A stretch of 64,000 bases of DNA from Chryseobacterium artocarpi (GTDB lineage Bacteria > Bacteroidota > Bacteroidia > Flavobacteriales > Weeksellaceae), in assembly GCF_001684975.1 (NCBI RefSeq), contig NZ_MAYH01000034.1:310001-374000 (forward strand). Direction: 5' to 3'. The notes under the pieces are model-generated. The model ran no database searches. It saw only the letters and a program-made list of their open reading frames with translations, and was not told the DNA's origin. Below are positions 36,772 to 46,747 of the stretch, in pieces (positions within the stretch are counted from its first letter, which is position 1; every line of letters begins with the position of its first letter). Position numbers and translations under genes: made by a program.

Positions 36772-36808
36772 TTATCCTTGTCAAGGTTTATAACCTTGAC
36801 AAGGATAA
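36772..36808. terminator. Perfect 17-bp palindrome at the end of the array
   Basis: TTATCCTTGTCAAGGTT (36772-36788), loop TAT, and the exact complement (36792-36808). A further copy of the half-motif (CTCAAGGATAA) follows. It could terminate transcription of the AlkD-like operon arriving from the right, or mark a repeat boundary. It lacks a good T run. Confidence 0.5.
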
Positions 36809-36875
36809 GCTCAAGGATAAATTAATATTTTGCTCAGAAAAATTTTGAGAAAATTCTAATGTTGATAACTAACAT

Positions 36876-37676
36876 TTACTTATGGATTGTACGGAGTGCC
36901 TTTTTAACGATGTATTTCGTTTCTTTAGTATCACTTTCCCGAAGCCATTCGTCACAGATTTCTATAACAAATTCCGGTTGAGATTTACTGGCATCATTTA
37001 ACCAGTTTCCTACACTATCCTGTACATACCTTGAAGGATCTGATCGTAATGACTCTAGAATTTCCAGTCCAAGACCTGGATTTTGTTTCAATTCCTGAAT
37101 ATGTTCGCACCAAACGCCTCTTGGTCTGGTAGATTCACTTGCAAAACGTCGGATATTTTCATTTTCATTCTTTGTCCATTCAATTAGAATTGATAAGCTT
37201 TCTGTAAGATTTTTTGAGATATCCGAACGTACTGTCATCCAACAGATTTCTCTTACTCCAAAGTGGGTATCAGCGGCAAACTGCTGTATCTTTTTTAATT
37301 TTTCTTTAGTCGTATAAATTTTATTTCGCCCAATGGTATAAGCAGACCAACAACGCACCAGATCCGCCTTATGCATCGATAATTTTAATAGAAATTCTTC
37401 ATCCTTATTATTAGCCGTGAGATCAAGAATTCCCAGCCCTATCGCTTCATTGATTGAATTAACGGTTGGCTTTTTCAATTCATCCACCTTTTTTAAAATA
37501 GACTTAAGATATTCCGAACGATTATTTTGTTGTAATAAATTCTCCAGTAAAAGCCTTTGATCAACCGCCAGCCACTCTGTAAGATTAGCTGTTTCAATTT
37601 CACCATTATTCAATTGTATTAAAATATCAGGGGGAATATCTTTAATAGAACGTGCTCCTTTTCTTTTTTCTGTCAT
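36876..37676 (-). CDS. DNA alkylation repair (AlkD-like) HEAT-repeat protein
   Basis: 266 residues of helical repeats. The blocks IRRFASESTRPRGVW and then DPSRYVQDSVGNWLNDASK are hallmarks of the AlkC/AlkD-like DNA alkylation-repair family, whose HEAT solenoid wraps damaged DNA and can remove N3/N7-alkyl purines. Whether it is an active glycosylase cannot be decided: no clear catalytic Asp assignment is made. It overlaps the peroxiredoxin-like gene upstream by ATGA, so the two are translated together. It reads toward the DnaA-box array. Confidence 0.85.
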   Translation of the reverse strand: MTEKRKGARSIKDIPPDILIQLNNGEIETANLTEWLAVDQRLLLENLLQQNNRSEYLKSILKKVDELKKPTVNSINEAIGLGILDLTANNKDEEFLLKLSMHKADLVRCWSAYTIGRNKIYTTKEKLKKIQQFAADTHFGVREICWMTVRSDISKNLTESLSILIEWTKNENENIRRFASESTRPRGVWCEHIQELKQNPGLGLEILESLRSDPSRYVQDSVGNWLNDASKSQPEFVIEICDEWLRESDTKETKYIVKKALRTIHK

Positions 37677-38311
37677 AATACCTGTATTAAATCTTCAACA
37701 TCTACTCTGCTCATGTAATTTACATCTAAAAATTTATATAAAACTGTTCTATTTTCATCGATTACAAAGACAGCTGGCACAGGTAAGGTATTTTCCTTAT
37801 TTGCATTGAAATCGGCAAGATGTATTCCTAAACTCTGGTAATATGGAAGTACAAAATCCTGCAGTTGAAAAGTAATTCCTAATTTTTTAGCAAAATCATT
37901 ATTAATATCAGTCAATACTTCAAACTCTAAATTATTTTTTTCAATCATAGTCAGAGAATGATCTGGACTCTGTGGAGAAACAGCTATTAATACAGCATTT
38001 TTTGCTTTTATCCTTGACAAGTTTTCCTGCAAAAATTTTAATTCCAAATTACAGTAAGGACACCAATTTCCTCTGTAAAAAGCTAAAATCATTTTATTGT
38101 TTTTAAGAACCTCATCGGAGTTAATCATTTTCCCTAATGCATTCGGTAATGAAAACGCAGGTATTCTTTCTCCGATCTGAATACTATTCTTCTCCATATT
38201 TTTTGTTTTTAAATCTTCAATAGACTTTCCAAACGCTTCCAATATTTCCTGTGGAAGTTGAGAGACTAAATCCTGATTTAATTGTTCTATATTTTTTGCC
38301 AGTGTATTCAT
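37673..38311 (-). CDS. Peroxiredoxin-like thioredoxin-fold protein
   Basis: 212 residues. An N-terminal helical segment (1-45) precedes an AhpC/TSA-type thioredoxin fold. The active-site motif is FYRGNWCPYC with Cys84 and Cys87, and VLIAVSPQSPDHS and DFVLPYYQSLGI follow. The YRGxWCPYC form is typical of a bacterial peroxiredoxin-like family that commonly sits next to HxlR regulators. Here the HxlR gene is divergent with 95 bp between start codons. Thiol-dependent peroxide reduction is likely, with the donor unknown. Coupled to the AlkD-like gene by ATGA. Confidence 0.88.
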   Translation of the reverse strand: MNTLAKNIEQLNQDLVSQLPQEILEAFGKSIEDLKTKNMEKNSIQIGERIPAFSLPNALGKMINSDEVLKNNKMILAFYRGNWCPYCNLELKFLQENLSRIKAKNAVLIAVSPQSPDHSLTMIEKNNLEFEVLTDINNDFAKKLGITFQLQDFVLPYYQSLGIHLADFNANKENTLPVPAVFVIDENRTVLYKFLDVNYMSRVDVEDLIQVL

Positions 38312-38406
38312 TTTTTAAATTTTCTTATTTTTACAAAGGTCCAAAAGCCGTTATAAATAGGCAATAACGCATATTTTTCACCCATAGGGATAAAAAAGTC
38401 AATTTT

Positions 38407-38778
38407 ATGGAAATAAAGGGAAGAGCTGAAGAAAATAAAATCTGTCCGTTGGAAGTTGCAGTGAATACCATCAGTGGAAAATGGAAAATTCCAATTGTTT
38501 GGCAGATCAATGAAGGGAAAAAACGTCCCAGTGAATTTTTACGTGGAATAGCTAAGGTAGACCGTAGAGTTCTCAATCAACAGCTTTCTGAAATGGTGGA
38601 AGACGGTATTTTAGTGAAAGAGTCTTTTAATGAATTGCCTCCAAGGGTTGAATATACACTTACTGAGCTTGGGGAAAAGCTTGTTCAGATTCTTTGGCAG
38701 CTGAATGATTGGGGAAAATTATTGATTCCTGAAGAAGACTTGCTGGAGAGCCCACAGACGCAAGATTATTCTCAATAA
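38407..38778 (+). CDS. HxlR family transcriptional regulator
   Basis: 123 residues, one winged helix-turn-helix. It has the HxlR signature: Cys13 in KICPLEVAVNTISGKWK, then RPSEFLRGIAKVDRRVLNQQ and LPPRVEYTLTELGEKL. The single N-terminal Cys is the redox or quinone sensor in YodB/HypR relatives. Divergent arrangement with the peroxiredoxin-like/AlkD-like operon suggests that it controls that operon and itself in response to electrophile or oxidative stress (inference). No clear palindrome was found in the shared 95 bp. Confidence 0.92.
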   Translation: MEIKGRAEENKICPLEVAVNTISGKWKIPIVWQINEGKKRPSEFLRGIAKVDRRVLNQQLSEMVEDGILVKESFNELPPRVEYTLTELGEKLVQILWQLNDWGKLLIPEEDLLESPQTQDYSQ

Positions 38779-38790
38779 AAAGGAGTATTT

Positions 38791-38925
38791 AAAGCGTAAG
38801 GGTTTTATCTATGATAAAATTTTATATTGCTCATAAATGCCACGAATGCACGAATAAAAATACTGTAAATCTATGTGCCTATATGGTTTAAAAAATTTCA
38901 AGCAAAATTGAAATCCTTATGATTT
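38791..38925. repeat. Dispersed intergenic repeat, copy R2
   Basis: It contains AAAGCGTAAGG, TGATAAAATTTTATATTGCT, GCCACGAATGCACGAATA (38839-38856, identical over 18 bases to R1) and CTATGTGCCTATATGGTTT. It lies between two plus-strand genes in a 268-bp gap. The rest of that gap is AT-rich and featureless. Confidence 0.65.
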
Positions 38926-39046
38926 AAAATATACACAACGCTAATAAAAACCCTTTGCCTTTTCCAAAAAAAACCACAGAGAATATATGCCCAAGAAACA
39001 CAGTTTCAATATTTCACAAAAAATCCCATATTTGTAACCGAATCAA

Positions 39047-39925
39047 ATGAATATGAAAAAAGTTATTTCAGGAGCTGTAATTACCATGCTTTTATTGGGA
39101 TGTACACAGGATAAGAAACCTTCAAAACTTCCTTCTCAGAAAACAGAAGATTTGATGCCTGTAAGTTCAGTACAGATCAATAAAGAAAAAAATACAATCA
39201 GAGAGAGGTTTTCTCCTCCAAAACGCTATGAATGGCTGAATGAAAAACCTGATTCTTTTGGATATTTTATTGAAAATTTTAAGCTTAACCCCTACGGAAG
39301 TGAGATTTTAAGATATGATGGGGTTCCTATTTCCACACAGCATCTTCATGAAGCTATTTTTGATATTGATACTGGAAATAAAGATCTTCAACAATGTGCT
39401 GATGCTGCAATCCGATTAAGAGCTGAATATTTATATAAGCAAAAAAGATTTGACGAAATTAAGTTTCATTTTACCAGCGGAGATTTGCTAAGCTGGAATG
39501 ATTATAAAAACGGAACACGAGCATTTGTGAACGGAAATTCTGTGAATTTTAGAAAAACAGCAGTTTTTGATGATTCTTATCAGTCTTTCAGAAATTATCT
39601 TGACCTTATCTTTAATTATGCGGGAACTATTTCACTTCATAAAGAAACAAAACAGGTATTAAAAACTTCTGATTTAAAAACCGGAGACATTTTAATTACT
39701 CCGGGAAGTCCAGGTCATATTGTATTTATTGCGGGAGTTTCTCAAAATAAGAAAGGTGAAAAATTATTTTTGTTGGGTGAAGGGTTCACTCCTGCGCAAT
39801 CTATCCATCTGCTTTCCAATCCTTTCAATAAAAATATTTCGCCATGGTACGATCTGGATGTTGATGCTTCGGAAACCAAAACTGCGCGGTATATTTTCAA
39901 ACCTACAAATTTCAGAAGCTTTTAA
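39047..39925 (+). CDS. DUF4846 lipoprotein
   Basis: 292 residues. Lipoprotein signal peptide (VISGAVITMLLLGC, lipobox Cys near residue 19). The mature protein matches DUF4846: YLYKQKRFDEIKFHFTSGD, FRNYLDLIFNYAGTISLHKE, LKTGDILITPGSPGHIVFIA, LLGEGFTPAQSIHLLSNP and the SPWY ending. The PGHIVFIAG block with its His, and the overall layout, recall NlpC/P60-like or amidase folds, but function is unknown. It probably sits on the inner face of the outer membrane. Two ATGs (39047, 39053) are possible. Confidence 0.85.
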   Translation: MNMKKVISGAVITMLLLGCTQDKKPSKLPSQKTEDLMPVSSVQINKEKNTIRERFSPPKRYEWLNEKPDSFGYFIENFKLNPYGSEILRYDGVPISTQHLHEAIFDIDTGNKDLQQCADAAIRLRAEYLYKQKRFDEIKFHFTSGDLLSWNDYKNGTRAFVNGNSVNFRKTAVFDDSYQSFRNYLDLIFNYAGTISLHKETKQVLKTSDLKTGDILITPGSPGHIVFIAGVSQNKKGEKLFLLGEGFTPAQSIHLLSNPFNKNISPWYDLDVDASETKTARYIFKPTNFRSF

Positions 39926-39980
39926 TTATTTATATTCAAAACTATTGAAAAGTTACTACGATAATCTGAACTTGTTTTTG

Positions 39981-39988
39981 TAAATTTG
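39981..39988 (+). promoter_or_regulatory. -7 promoter element of pfkA
   Basis: TAAATTTG, a perfect TAnnTTTG, 20 nt before the pfkA ATG. Confidence 0.55.
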
Positions 39989-40008
39989 TGTTCGAAATTT
40001 TTTACTAG

Positions 40009-40995
40009 ATGAAAGAGAGTGCTGTAAAAAAGATTGCAGTTCTTACTTCAGGAGGAGATTCTCCAGGTATGAATGCTGCATTAAGAGCGGTGGTAAGAAC
40101 CGCCAATTACTATAATATCGAATGCTACGGTGTAAGGGAAGGCTACAATGGTCTTATCAGCAATGATTTCCTTAAAATGGGAGCCCGTTCCGTAAAAAAT
40201 ATAATCAACCAGGGTGGAACAATTCTAAAGTCTGCCAGATCTACTGAATTCAGAACTAAAGAAGGACGCCAGAGAGCCTATGATAACTGTGTAAAGCTGG
40301 GTATCGACGGATTGGTGTGTATCGGGGGAGACGGAACTTTTACCGGAGCAAAGATCTTCAGTGAGGAATTCGGAATCAGAGTGATTGGTATTCCGGGAAC
40401 AATCGACAATGATATTTTCGGTACAGATAATACCATTGGTTATGATACAGCCTTGAATACGGCAATGGATGCCATTGACAAAATCCGTGATACGGCAACA
40501 TCTCACAACAGAGTTTTCTTTGTGGAAGTGATGGGACGTGATGCTGGATTTATTGCTTTGAACAGTGGATTGGCAACTGGTGCTTTGGATATTTTAATTC
40601 CTGAGAAAAAAGACAGCACGGATGATCTTTTTGAAAAATTCAGAAAAGCTGAAAAAACAGGAAAAGCATCCAGCATTGTTGTAGTTGCAGAAGGAGAAAA
40701 ACTAGCCAATGTTTATGACCTTGCTGAAAAAACAAAACAAATATTCCCTGACTATGACATTCGTGTAGCAGTTTTGGGACACATGCAAAGAGGAGGATCT
40801 CCTAGTTGTGCAGACAGAGTACTTGCCAGCAGACTTGGATATGGTGCAGTAGTAGGATTAATGGATGGACAAAACAATGTAATGGCAGGAATGCGTTCCA
40901 ACGATGTGGTGTATACGCCAATTGAAGAAGCCATTAAAAAACATAATGAAATCAATAAAGACTTAATGTTGATTTCGGAAATTTTAGCAATCTAA
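40009..40995 (+). CDS. pfkA: 6-phosphofructokinase
   Basis: 328 residues, bacterial ATP-PFK length. Motifs in order: VLTSGGDSPGMNAALRAVVR (ATP site), CIGGDGTFTGAK, GIPGTIDNDIFGTD (catalytic TIDND with the proton-acceptor Asp), VEVMGRDAGFIAL, and LGHMQRGGSPSCADR for substrate and effector binding. The GGDGT form, with a Gly after Asp, indicates ATP rather than pyrophosphate as donor. It commits fructose-6-phosphate to glycolysis. gapA follows 33 bp downstream on the same strand, so the two glycolytic genes likely form an operon. Confidence 0.97.
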   Translation: MKESAVKKIAVLTSGGDSPGMNAALRAVVRTANYYNIECYGVREGYNGLISNDFLKMGARSVKNIINQGGTILKSARSTEFRTKEGRQRAYDNCVKLGIDGLVCIGGDGTFTGAKIFSEEFGIRVIGIPGTIDNDIFGTDNTIGYDTALNTAMDAIDKIRDTATSHNRVFFVEVMGRDAGFIALNSGLATGALDILIPEKKDSTDDLFEKFRKAEKTGKASSIVVVAEGEKLANVYDLAEKTKQIFPDYDIRVAVLGHMQRGGSPSCADRVLASRLGYGAVVGLMDGQNNVMAGMRSNDVVYTPIEEAIKKHNEINKDLMLISEILAI

Positions 40996-41016
40996 TTATT
41001 TTTATAAATCTAATAA

Positions 41017-42033
<1,017 letters not shown>

Positions 42034-42057
42034 TAAGTAATAAGCTATAAGTAATAT

Positions 42058-42085
42058 AAAACCTTCCCGATGGGAAGGTTTTTTT
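42058..42085 (+). terminator. Terminator after pfkA-gapA
   Basis: An 11-bp stem AAAACCTTCCC / GGGAAGGTTTT with a GAT loop and a seven-T tail. Confidence 0.92.
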
Positions 42086-42168
42086 ACATCCAATTGGATT
42101 CGAAAGCATTATTCCATGAATTTAATATATTTTATTCCCAAAGAAAAATTTAATAATTAGTTTAAAAA

Positions 42169-44064
42169 TTATTGTTCATTACCAGCAATTTTTAAACTTG
42201 ATTTTTGTTTTTTCGTTAGATTATAACTGATTCCCACAAAAAAGCCTAATCTAAAATTATTGGTCAAATAGTTTTCTATATTACTTTCCCCAACTATCTG
42301 TTGTCCATCAATATATCCATTTTTCAATTGTTTTGTTTTTCGAAAAGACATACCCGAAGTCAAAATGATTTTTTCTTTTTTTCCAACTAATAAACTGGGA
42401 CCAATAAAAAGTGAGTTAATATCAAACTCTGTAATATTGAGTGAAGCTCCTAAACTAAAACCTGGTGAACAGAGAGAACTTGTACGTAAACTTACATGAA
42501 ATATTCCAGCAAGTGTAGGATAATACTTGTTATTGGAGGTTTTTGCAATAGTATTATTTCTATTTTCATACGATTCGTCTTTATTTACAAAATCAAATAC
42601 TGTCCCTACACTGAAATCATACCGAATTCCACCCCGTAAATATTCTGAATATTTAAATCTACGGTTCTGATTTTTAGCAAAAACCTCTTTAAACTCAGTC
42701 TTAGGTTTTATTATAACATCAAATTCGATATAGTCTCCCAAGCCTTGAATGGGATCTGAAACATATTCAAATGTTTGATCATTTTGAAGTTCTCTATTAT
42801 ATACTTCGACAGAACTTAACTTGGAAGATAGATTCATATCTTCTACTTTCTTCAGCATTTGATCAGTTGCTTTTTTGATTCTATCAAACTCATTTTGCAA
42901 AGTTAATTTCACCATAATCAATTCTTCATTTTGGCTTTGAATCAAAAGGATATTATGATGTATAATTTGATTATATAAACTCTGAAACTCTGAGTAAACT
43001 TTATTGAATTTTTTTATTTGGGCATAGTATTCAGATAATCTTTCGGAGTTAAGAATTGCAACTGTCTCAAATTTTTCTTTAGGATTTTTAATTTTTTCGT
43101 ACTCTTCTTTATTTATTCCAGGACGATAAATTTTATAAATAAAATTATTGTAAGCTCCTGCTATTTTTAATACATCTATAAATTCTTCATCAAGTTCAAA
43201 ATATTTAATATTTAATTTAGAAATTCCCTCATTTACCTTTACCAAAATCTCATTTTTATTTTTCAAATTTAAAAGATCTCTATCTAATAAGCTTTCAGCT
43301 ATAGAAATATTAGATTTTTTGATTTCTATATCAGATCTCTTTTCAGCAATTTCTTTATTAATTAAATCAATACTCTTATTTCTGTACTTTTTTTCTAAAA
43401 TTGAAAGTTCATTTTGTTTAGTGCTTAATAAATTAGGGTTCTTAATTTTTAAAGAGTCAGGAAGGCTTTGAATAACATCAATTTCTTTCTTTAAAATCCC
43501 AATACTCTCTATTTCTTTTTTCTCAAATTCAGATTCAGTTAACTCTTTTTTAGATTTTTCCAAAGCAGCTTTGTCCAATATCAAAGCTTCCTCTTTCTTT
43601 TTTATCTCATCTAGTCCACTTGTCTTAGTATTGGAAGAAGTTGGAATTCCTGGTACAGAATTAATAGATCTCGTATCTAAAATACCTAATACTGCAGTAG
43701 TATCAATTTTAATAATAGCAGTCTTATTTATATTTAATGAAGTTTCATATAGACCTTCTGAATTGATATTAATATCTTTAGCTTGAATCTGAACATCATA
43801 AAAGTAAGTATTGATATTTTTAATTTTTAATATTGTAGGAACTTTATAACGAGGTTTTATTACAAATTTTTCAAATTCACCTGTTGAAAAATTATAGACT
43901 ATTTCTTGTCCTTTTTTATTCCTACCTTGATCTTGTTTTTTATTCAAATGCTCTGGTTGTTTCATCAATTTCCCTTCTTCTTTTGAGGTTGATGTATTTT
44001 TCTCTTGCCCAAGTATTATCCCTATCCAACAGAACAAGAACAGCAATAAAATTTTTGTTTTCAT
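42169..44064 (-). CDS. Secreted coiled-coil protein with C-terminal beta domain
   Basis: 631 residues with a signal peptide (ILLLFLFCWIGIILGQ). A short beta segment (about 50-125) is followed by long Lys/Glu/Leu-rich coiled coil (about 145-440; KKKEEALILDKAALEKSKKE, IDVIQSLPDS and similar). The last 170 residues are aromatic beta strands (RGGIRYDFSVGTVFDF, YPTLAGIFHVSLRTSS) resembling an outer-membrane barrel. The coding sequence is more A/T-rich and less codon-biased than gapA beside it, and no family was recognised, so it may be an accessory gene. Possibly a periplasm-spanning surface protein; this is inference. Confidence 0.7.
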   Translation of the reverse strand: MKTKILLLFLFCWIGIILGQEKNTSTSKEEGKLMKQPEHLNKKQDQGRNKKGQEIVYNFSTGEFEKFVIKPRYKVPTILKIKNINTYFYDVQIQAKDININSEGLYETSLNINKTAIIKIDTTAVLGILDTRSINSVPGIPTSSNTKTSGLDEIKKKEEALILDKAALEKSKKELTESEFEKKEIESIGILKKEIDVIQSLPDSLKIKNPNLLSTKQNELSILEKKYRNKSIDLINKEIAEKRSDIEIKKSNISIAESLLDRDLLNLKNKNEILVKVNEGISKLNIKYFELDEEFIDVLKIAGAYNNFIYKIYRPGINKEEYEKIKNPKEKFETVAILNSERLSEYYAQIKKFNKVYSEFQSLYNQIIHHNILLIQSQNEELIMVKLTLQNEFDRIKKATDQMLKKVEDMNLSSKLSSVEVYNRELQNDQTFEYVSDPIQGLGDYIEFDVIIKPKTEFKEVFAKNQNRRFKYSEYLRGGIRYDFSVGTVFDFVNKDESYENRNNTIAKTSNNKYYPTLAGIFHVSLRTSSLCSPGFSLGASLNITEFDINSLFIGPSLLVGKKEKIILTSGMSFRKTKQLKNGYIDGQQIVGESNIENYLTNNFRLGFFVGISYNLTKKQKSSLKIAGNEQ

Positions 44065-44251
44065 GATTATTTGTTTTTCAGGTTAAAGTTTTTTTGATTG
44101 GAAATAAGAAGAATGGAATGCTTCAACCGTAAAACAAAGGAGTTTAAAAGTTGAGCTTCCATGGTTGTTAGTTTCATATAAAACTACAATACTTTGAGAC
44201 CAAATGAAATACCTCAAAAGGGGGATTTTTTAACATAATTTTATTAATTTT

Positions 44252-45061
44252 ATGAAAACATTAACCATGGATAAAAAATTCCTAACTCCCAAAAAACAAC
44301 ATCCCCTCATCAAAGTCTGGAACAATTACCCAGAACTTCTCAAGAATGAAAATACAATGTTGTCTATTCCCTCTATTGAACGTATTATCGGAGAAGTCTT
44401 TGCGCCGGGAAGGTTTTATCACTACATTATCAATTTTGCTGACAGTACCATTTACAACCATCATGAAGATATTCTGAAAATACATGGATTGAGTAAGTAT
44501 CCGGTACATCTCAAGGAAATCATAGACCTTATTCATCCTGATGATATCGAATTTGTAATGGAAGCAGAAAGGATGTGCATGGCAAAAATGATCGAAATAG
44601 ATGCTTCCGACAGTCTTTCAGAACTAAAGTTCAGCTATTGCTTTCGGATGAAAACCTTCAAAGGAAATTATGAACTTTTCCATCATCAATCTTTACATAC
44701 CTTCAGGGATGAAAGTGGCAGGGTTTTACAGGCAATTAATATTCACACCAATATTGAACATATTACCCATCAGAATTCTTACACAGTTTTAATCTCCGGA
44801 ATCAACGGCAGAGAAGATTTCCATCAGATGCAATGGAAAAAGGATGATAAAATAGCCGAGCCTATTCCCGTAAAATTTACCAAAAGAGAAGTTGAAATCA
44901 TCACTTACATCGCAAAAGGCTATTCTGCCGGAAAAATTTCTGAGCGGTTAAATATTTCTGAAGAAACTGTACGAACTCACCGAAAAAATATTTTAAGAAA
45001 AGCTAATTGTAAAAACTGCTCAGAACTTATAAAAATGGCTTTTGAATGGGGGTATTTATAA
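44252..45061 (+). CDS. LuxR-type transcriptional regulator with PAS-like sensor domain
   Basis: 269 residues. The N-terminal 180 residues contain a PAS-fold-like region (RFYHYIINFADSTIYNHHED, IDLIHPDDIEFVMEAE, FRMKTFKGNYELFHHQSLH). The C-terminus is a LuxR helix-turn-helix (FTKREVEIITYIAKGYSAGK, RLNISEETVRTHRKNILRK). No receiver Asp motif is seen, so it is not a classical response regulator; it may bind a ligand directly. Such proteins are common and uncharacterised in Chryseobacterium-like genomes. The MpaB-type oxygenase gene follows 81 bp downstream. Confidence 0.85.
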   Translation: MKTLTMDKKFLTPKKQHPLIKVWNNYPELLKNENTMLSIPSIERIIGEVFAPGRFYHYIINFADSTIYNHHEDILKIHGLSKYPVHLKEIIDLIHPDDIEFVMEAERMCMAKMIEIDASDSLSELKFSYCFRMKTFKGNYELFHHQSLHTFRDESGRVLQAINIHTNIEHITHQNSYTVLISGINGREDFHQMQWKKDDKIAEPIPVKFTKREVEIITYIAKGYSAGKISERLNISEETVRTHRKNILRKANCKNCSELIKMAFEWGYL

Positions 45062-45142
45062 AAGTTTACATTCAATCCTGATAAATCTCACGATATTATT
45101 TCGGTGTAAAACTTGTACTTTTATATATCTAAGGAATGAATA

Positions 45143-46327
45143 ATGATAAAACCCCGATTTAAGGATTCTCAACATTTCAAACATTTTTGGGAAAGTGGTA
45201 ACGGAAAACAATTAATTGAATTTTCCGGTGCTGAAGTAAGCTTTAAAAACTTTGAAAAATATGCTCCTTTCTTCTATCATGTGGATGAAACCGGTGATGA
45301 AGTGGTGAAAGATGTTTATTTTACTAAAAAATTCCATGAAGCATCCAGAGAAATTGAACATTACATCCGAAATGGGGTTTCCGAAAAAGATAACGTTCCT
45401 GAAAGTGTAAAAAAACTTTTTTCACAAACACAAAATATTCCCAAATGGCTTGATTACAACCTTCTAAAAAGCGGTGCAGAACTTTGTATGAGGAGCAATC
45501 TGGATTCTTTAATTTCCTTAAGAGATTATTGTCTGATCGGAGGATACGACTATGCTTACCTCAATAAACCGCTCATAGTGACTGAAGCTCTGAAAAAAGG
45601 AGCTGTAAAACGTCTTTCGGAAACATTGGATTTCTGGGTAAACGCTACCCGCTACAACGCTCTTGAAATTCACGCAAAAGGCTATGAGTTTGCCATAAAA
45701 ACAAGATTAATTCATTCTTACGCGAGACTCTCTATCAAAAAACATTATAAAGATTGGGATACTGAAAACTGGGGCGAACCCATCAATTCCTGGGATATGA
45801 TGGCAACCTATATTGGTTTTAGTCTGGTTTTTCTTCACAGTCTGAAAAAACTGGGAAATTCTTTTTCTATCGAAGAAGAGCAGGGAATTTTTCATCTTTG
45901 GAAATACGTCGGATATTTACTGGGTATTCCAGAGCAGCTTCTTCCGGATGACAAGAAACAGGCAACGGAATATTTTTATCTATGGACATCTATTCAACCG
46001 CCTTCAGATAAAGATTCCGTTCTTTTGGCACATTCTCTATTGGATGAGTCACTTGAAAATCCAATATTAAAATATAAATTTCAAAGAACAAACTTAAGAT
46101 ATCTGCACATTTGCTGTACTTGGTTTTTACTTGACGATGAAGTTTGTAAAAGACTTCAGATTCCGCAAGTTTCCAACAGAATGTTGTTTCCAAAATCTAA
46201 GATTCTTTTCAATAAAATTTATGATCGTCTGGTAAGTCGTGATGCCAGAATAAAAAGAGGAAATAAAGATCAGATGAAGGTTTTGAAAGATTATCTGAAC
46301 ATTACTAAAAATTCAAATTTCCACTAA
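45143..46327 (+). CDS. MpaB-type oxygenase (DUF2236 family)
   Basis: 394 residues, no signal peptide. Family blocks: LISLRDYCLIGGYDYAYLNK, RLSETLDFWVNATRYNALE, KTRLIHSYARLSIKKHYKDW and EPINSWDMMATYIGFSLVFL. The HSYAR and nearby His residues fit the haem-binding region of the latex-clearing-protein/MpaB/DUF2236 superfamily, which cleaves C=C bonds with oxygen. The substrate is unknown. An AAGGA-like sequence precedes the ATG. It lies behind a LuxR-type regulator that might control it. Confidence 0.82.
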   Translation: MIKPRFKDSQHFKHFWESGNGKQLIEFSGAEVSFKNFEKYAPFFYHVDETGDEVVKDVYFTKKFHEASREIEHYIRNGVSEKDNVPESVKKLFSQTQNIPKWLDYNLLKSGAELCMRSNLDSLISLRDYCLIGGYDYAYLNKPLIVTEALKKGAVKRLSETLDFWVNATRYNALEIHAKGYEFAIKTRLIHSYARLSIKKHYKDWDTENWGEPINSWDMMATYIGFSLVFLHSLKKLGNSFSIEEEQGIFHLWKYVGYLLGIPEQLLPDDKKQATEYFYLWTSIQPPSDKDSVLLAHSLLDESLENPILKYKFQRTNLRYLHICCTWFLLDDEVCKRLQIPQVSNRMLFPKSKILFNKIYDRLVSRDARIKRGNKDQMKVLKDYLNITKNSNFH

Positions 46328-46375
46328 GGTTCGTTTATTGAAAACCTTTTTAATAAGTTTAATACACTTGTTTTT

Positions 46376-46445
46376 GCCACGAATACACTAATTTTTTTAA
46401 TACTATATTCTAATATGCAAATAATATAATTCGTGAATTAGTGGC
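46376..46445. repeat. Dispersed intergenic repeat, copy R3 (palindromic)
   Basis: The left arm GCCACGAATACACTAAT and the right arm ATTCGTGAATTAGTGGC form an imperfect palindrome around an AT-rich centre. It lies in the 420-bp gap before recA. The remainder of that gap (46446-46720) is AT-rich with nothing recognisable. Confidence 0.65.
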
Positions 46446-46720
46446 AAAAATTCTGCTGAAAATATTTTTTTCAAGCTCAAATTATTGCGCACTAAACACA
46501 TATATTATTTAAAATATCTTATGCCTTTGTATTACCAATAAGTTTAAATTTGACTTGTTTACAAATCATGAAATAGAAAAAAATATTTTAAATCTCTTTC
46601 TACATCCTATTCTGCATCTTCTTCGTTTTGAATAATATGACTCTTAAAACTTTATCATTTTTTAACTCTAAAAAGCAGTTTCGGGGATAAATAATATTAG
46701 TTTTTGATCTTTAAATTATG

Positions 46721-46728
46721 TATTTTTG
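46721..46728 (+). promoter_or_regulatory. -7 promoter element of recA
   Basis: TATTTTTG fits TAnnTTTG, 19 nt before the recA ATG. A TTG at 46704-46706 is somewhat close for a -33 element. No LexA-type palindrome was recognised. Confidence 0.45.
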
Positions 46729-46747
46729 AGAAATTATTTTAATAAAG

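Noticed and set aside
35670..36875. CRISPR array
   Set aside because: The repeated core is only about 16 bases with linkers near 100-135 bp that are themselves related, and no cas genes are nearby. This is a satellite-like array, not a CRISPR.
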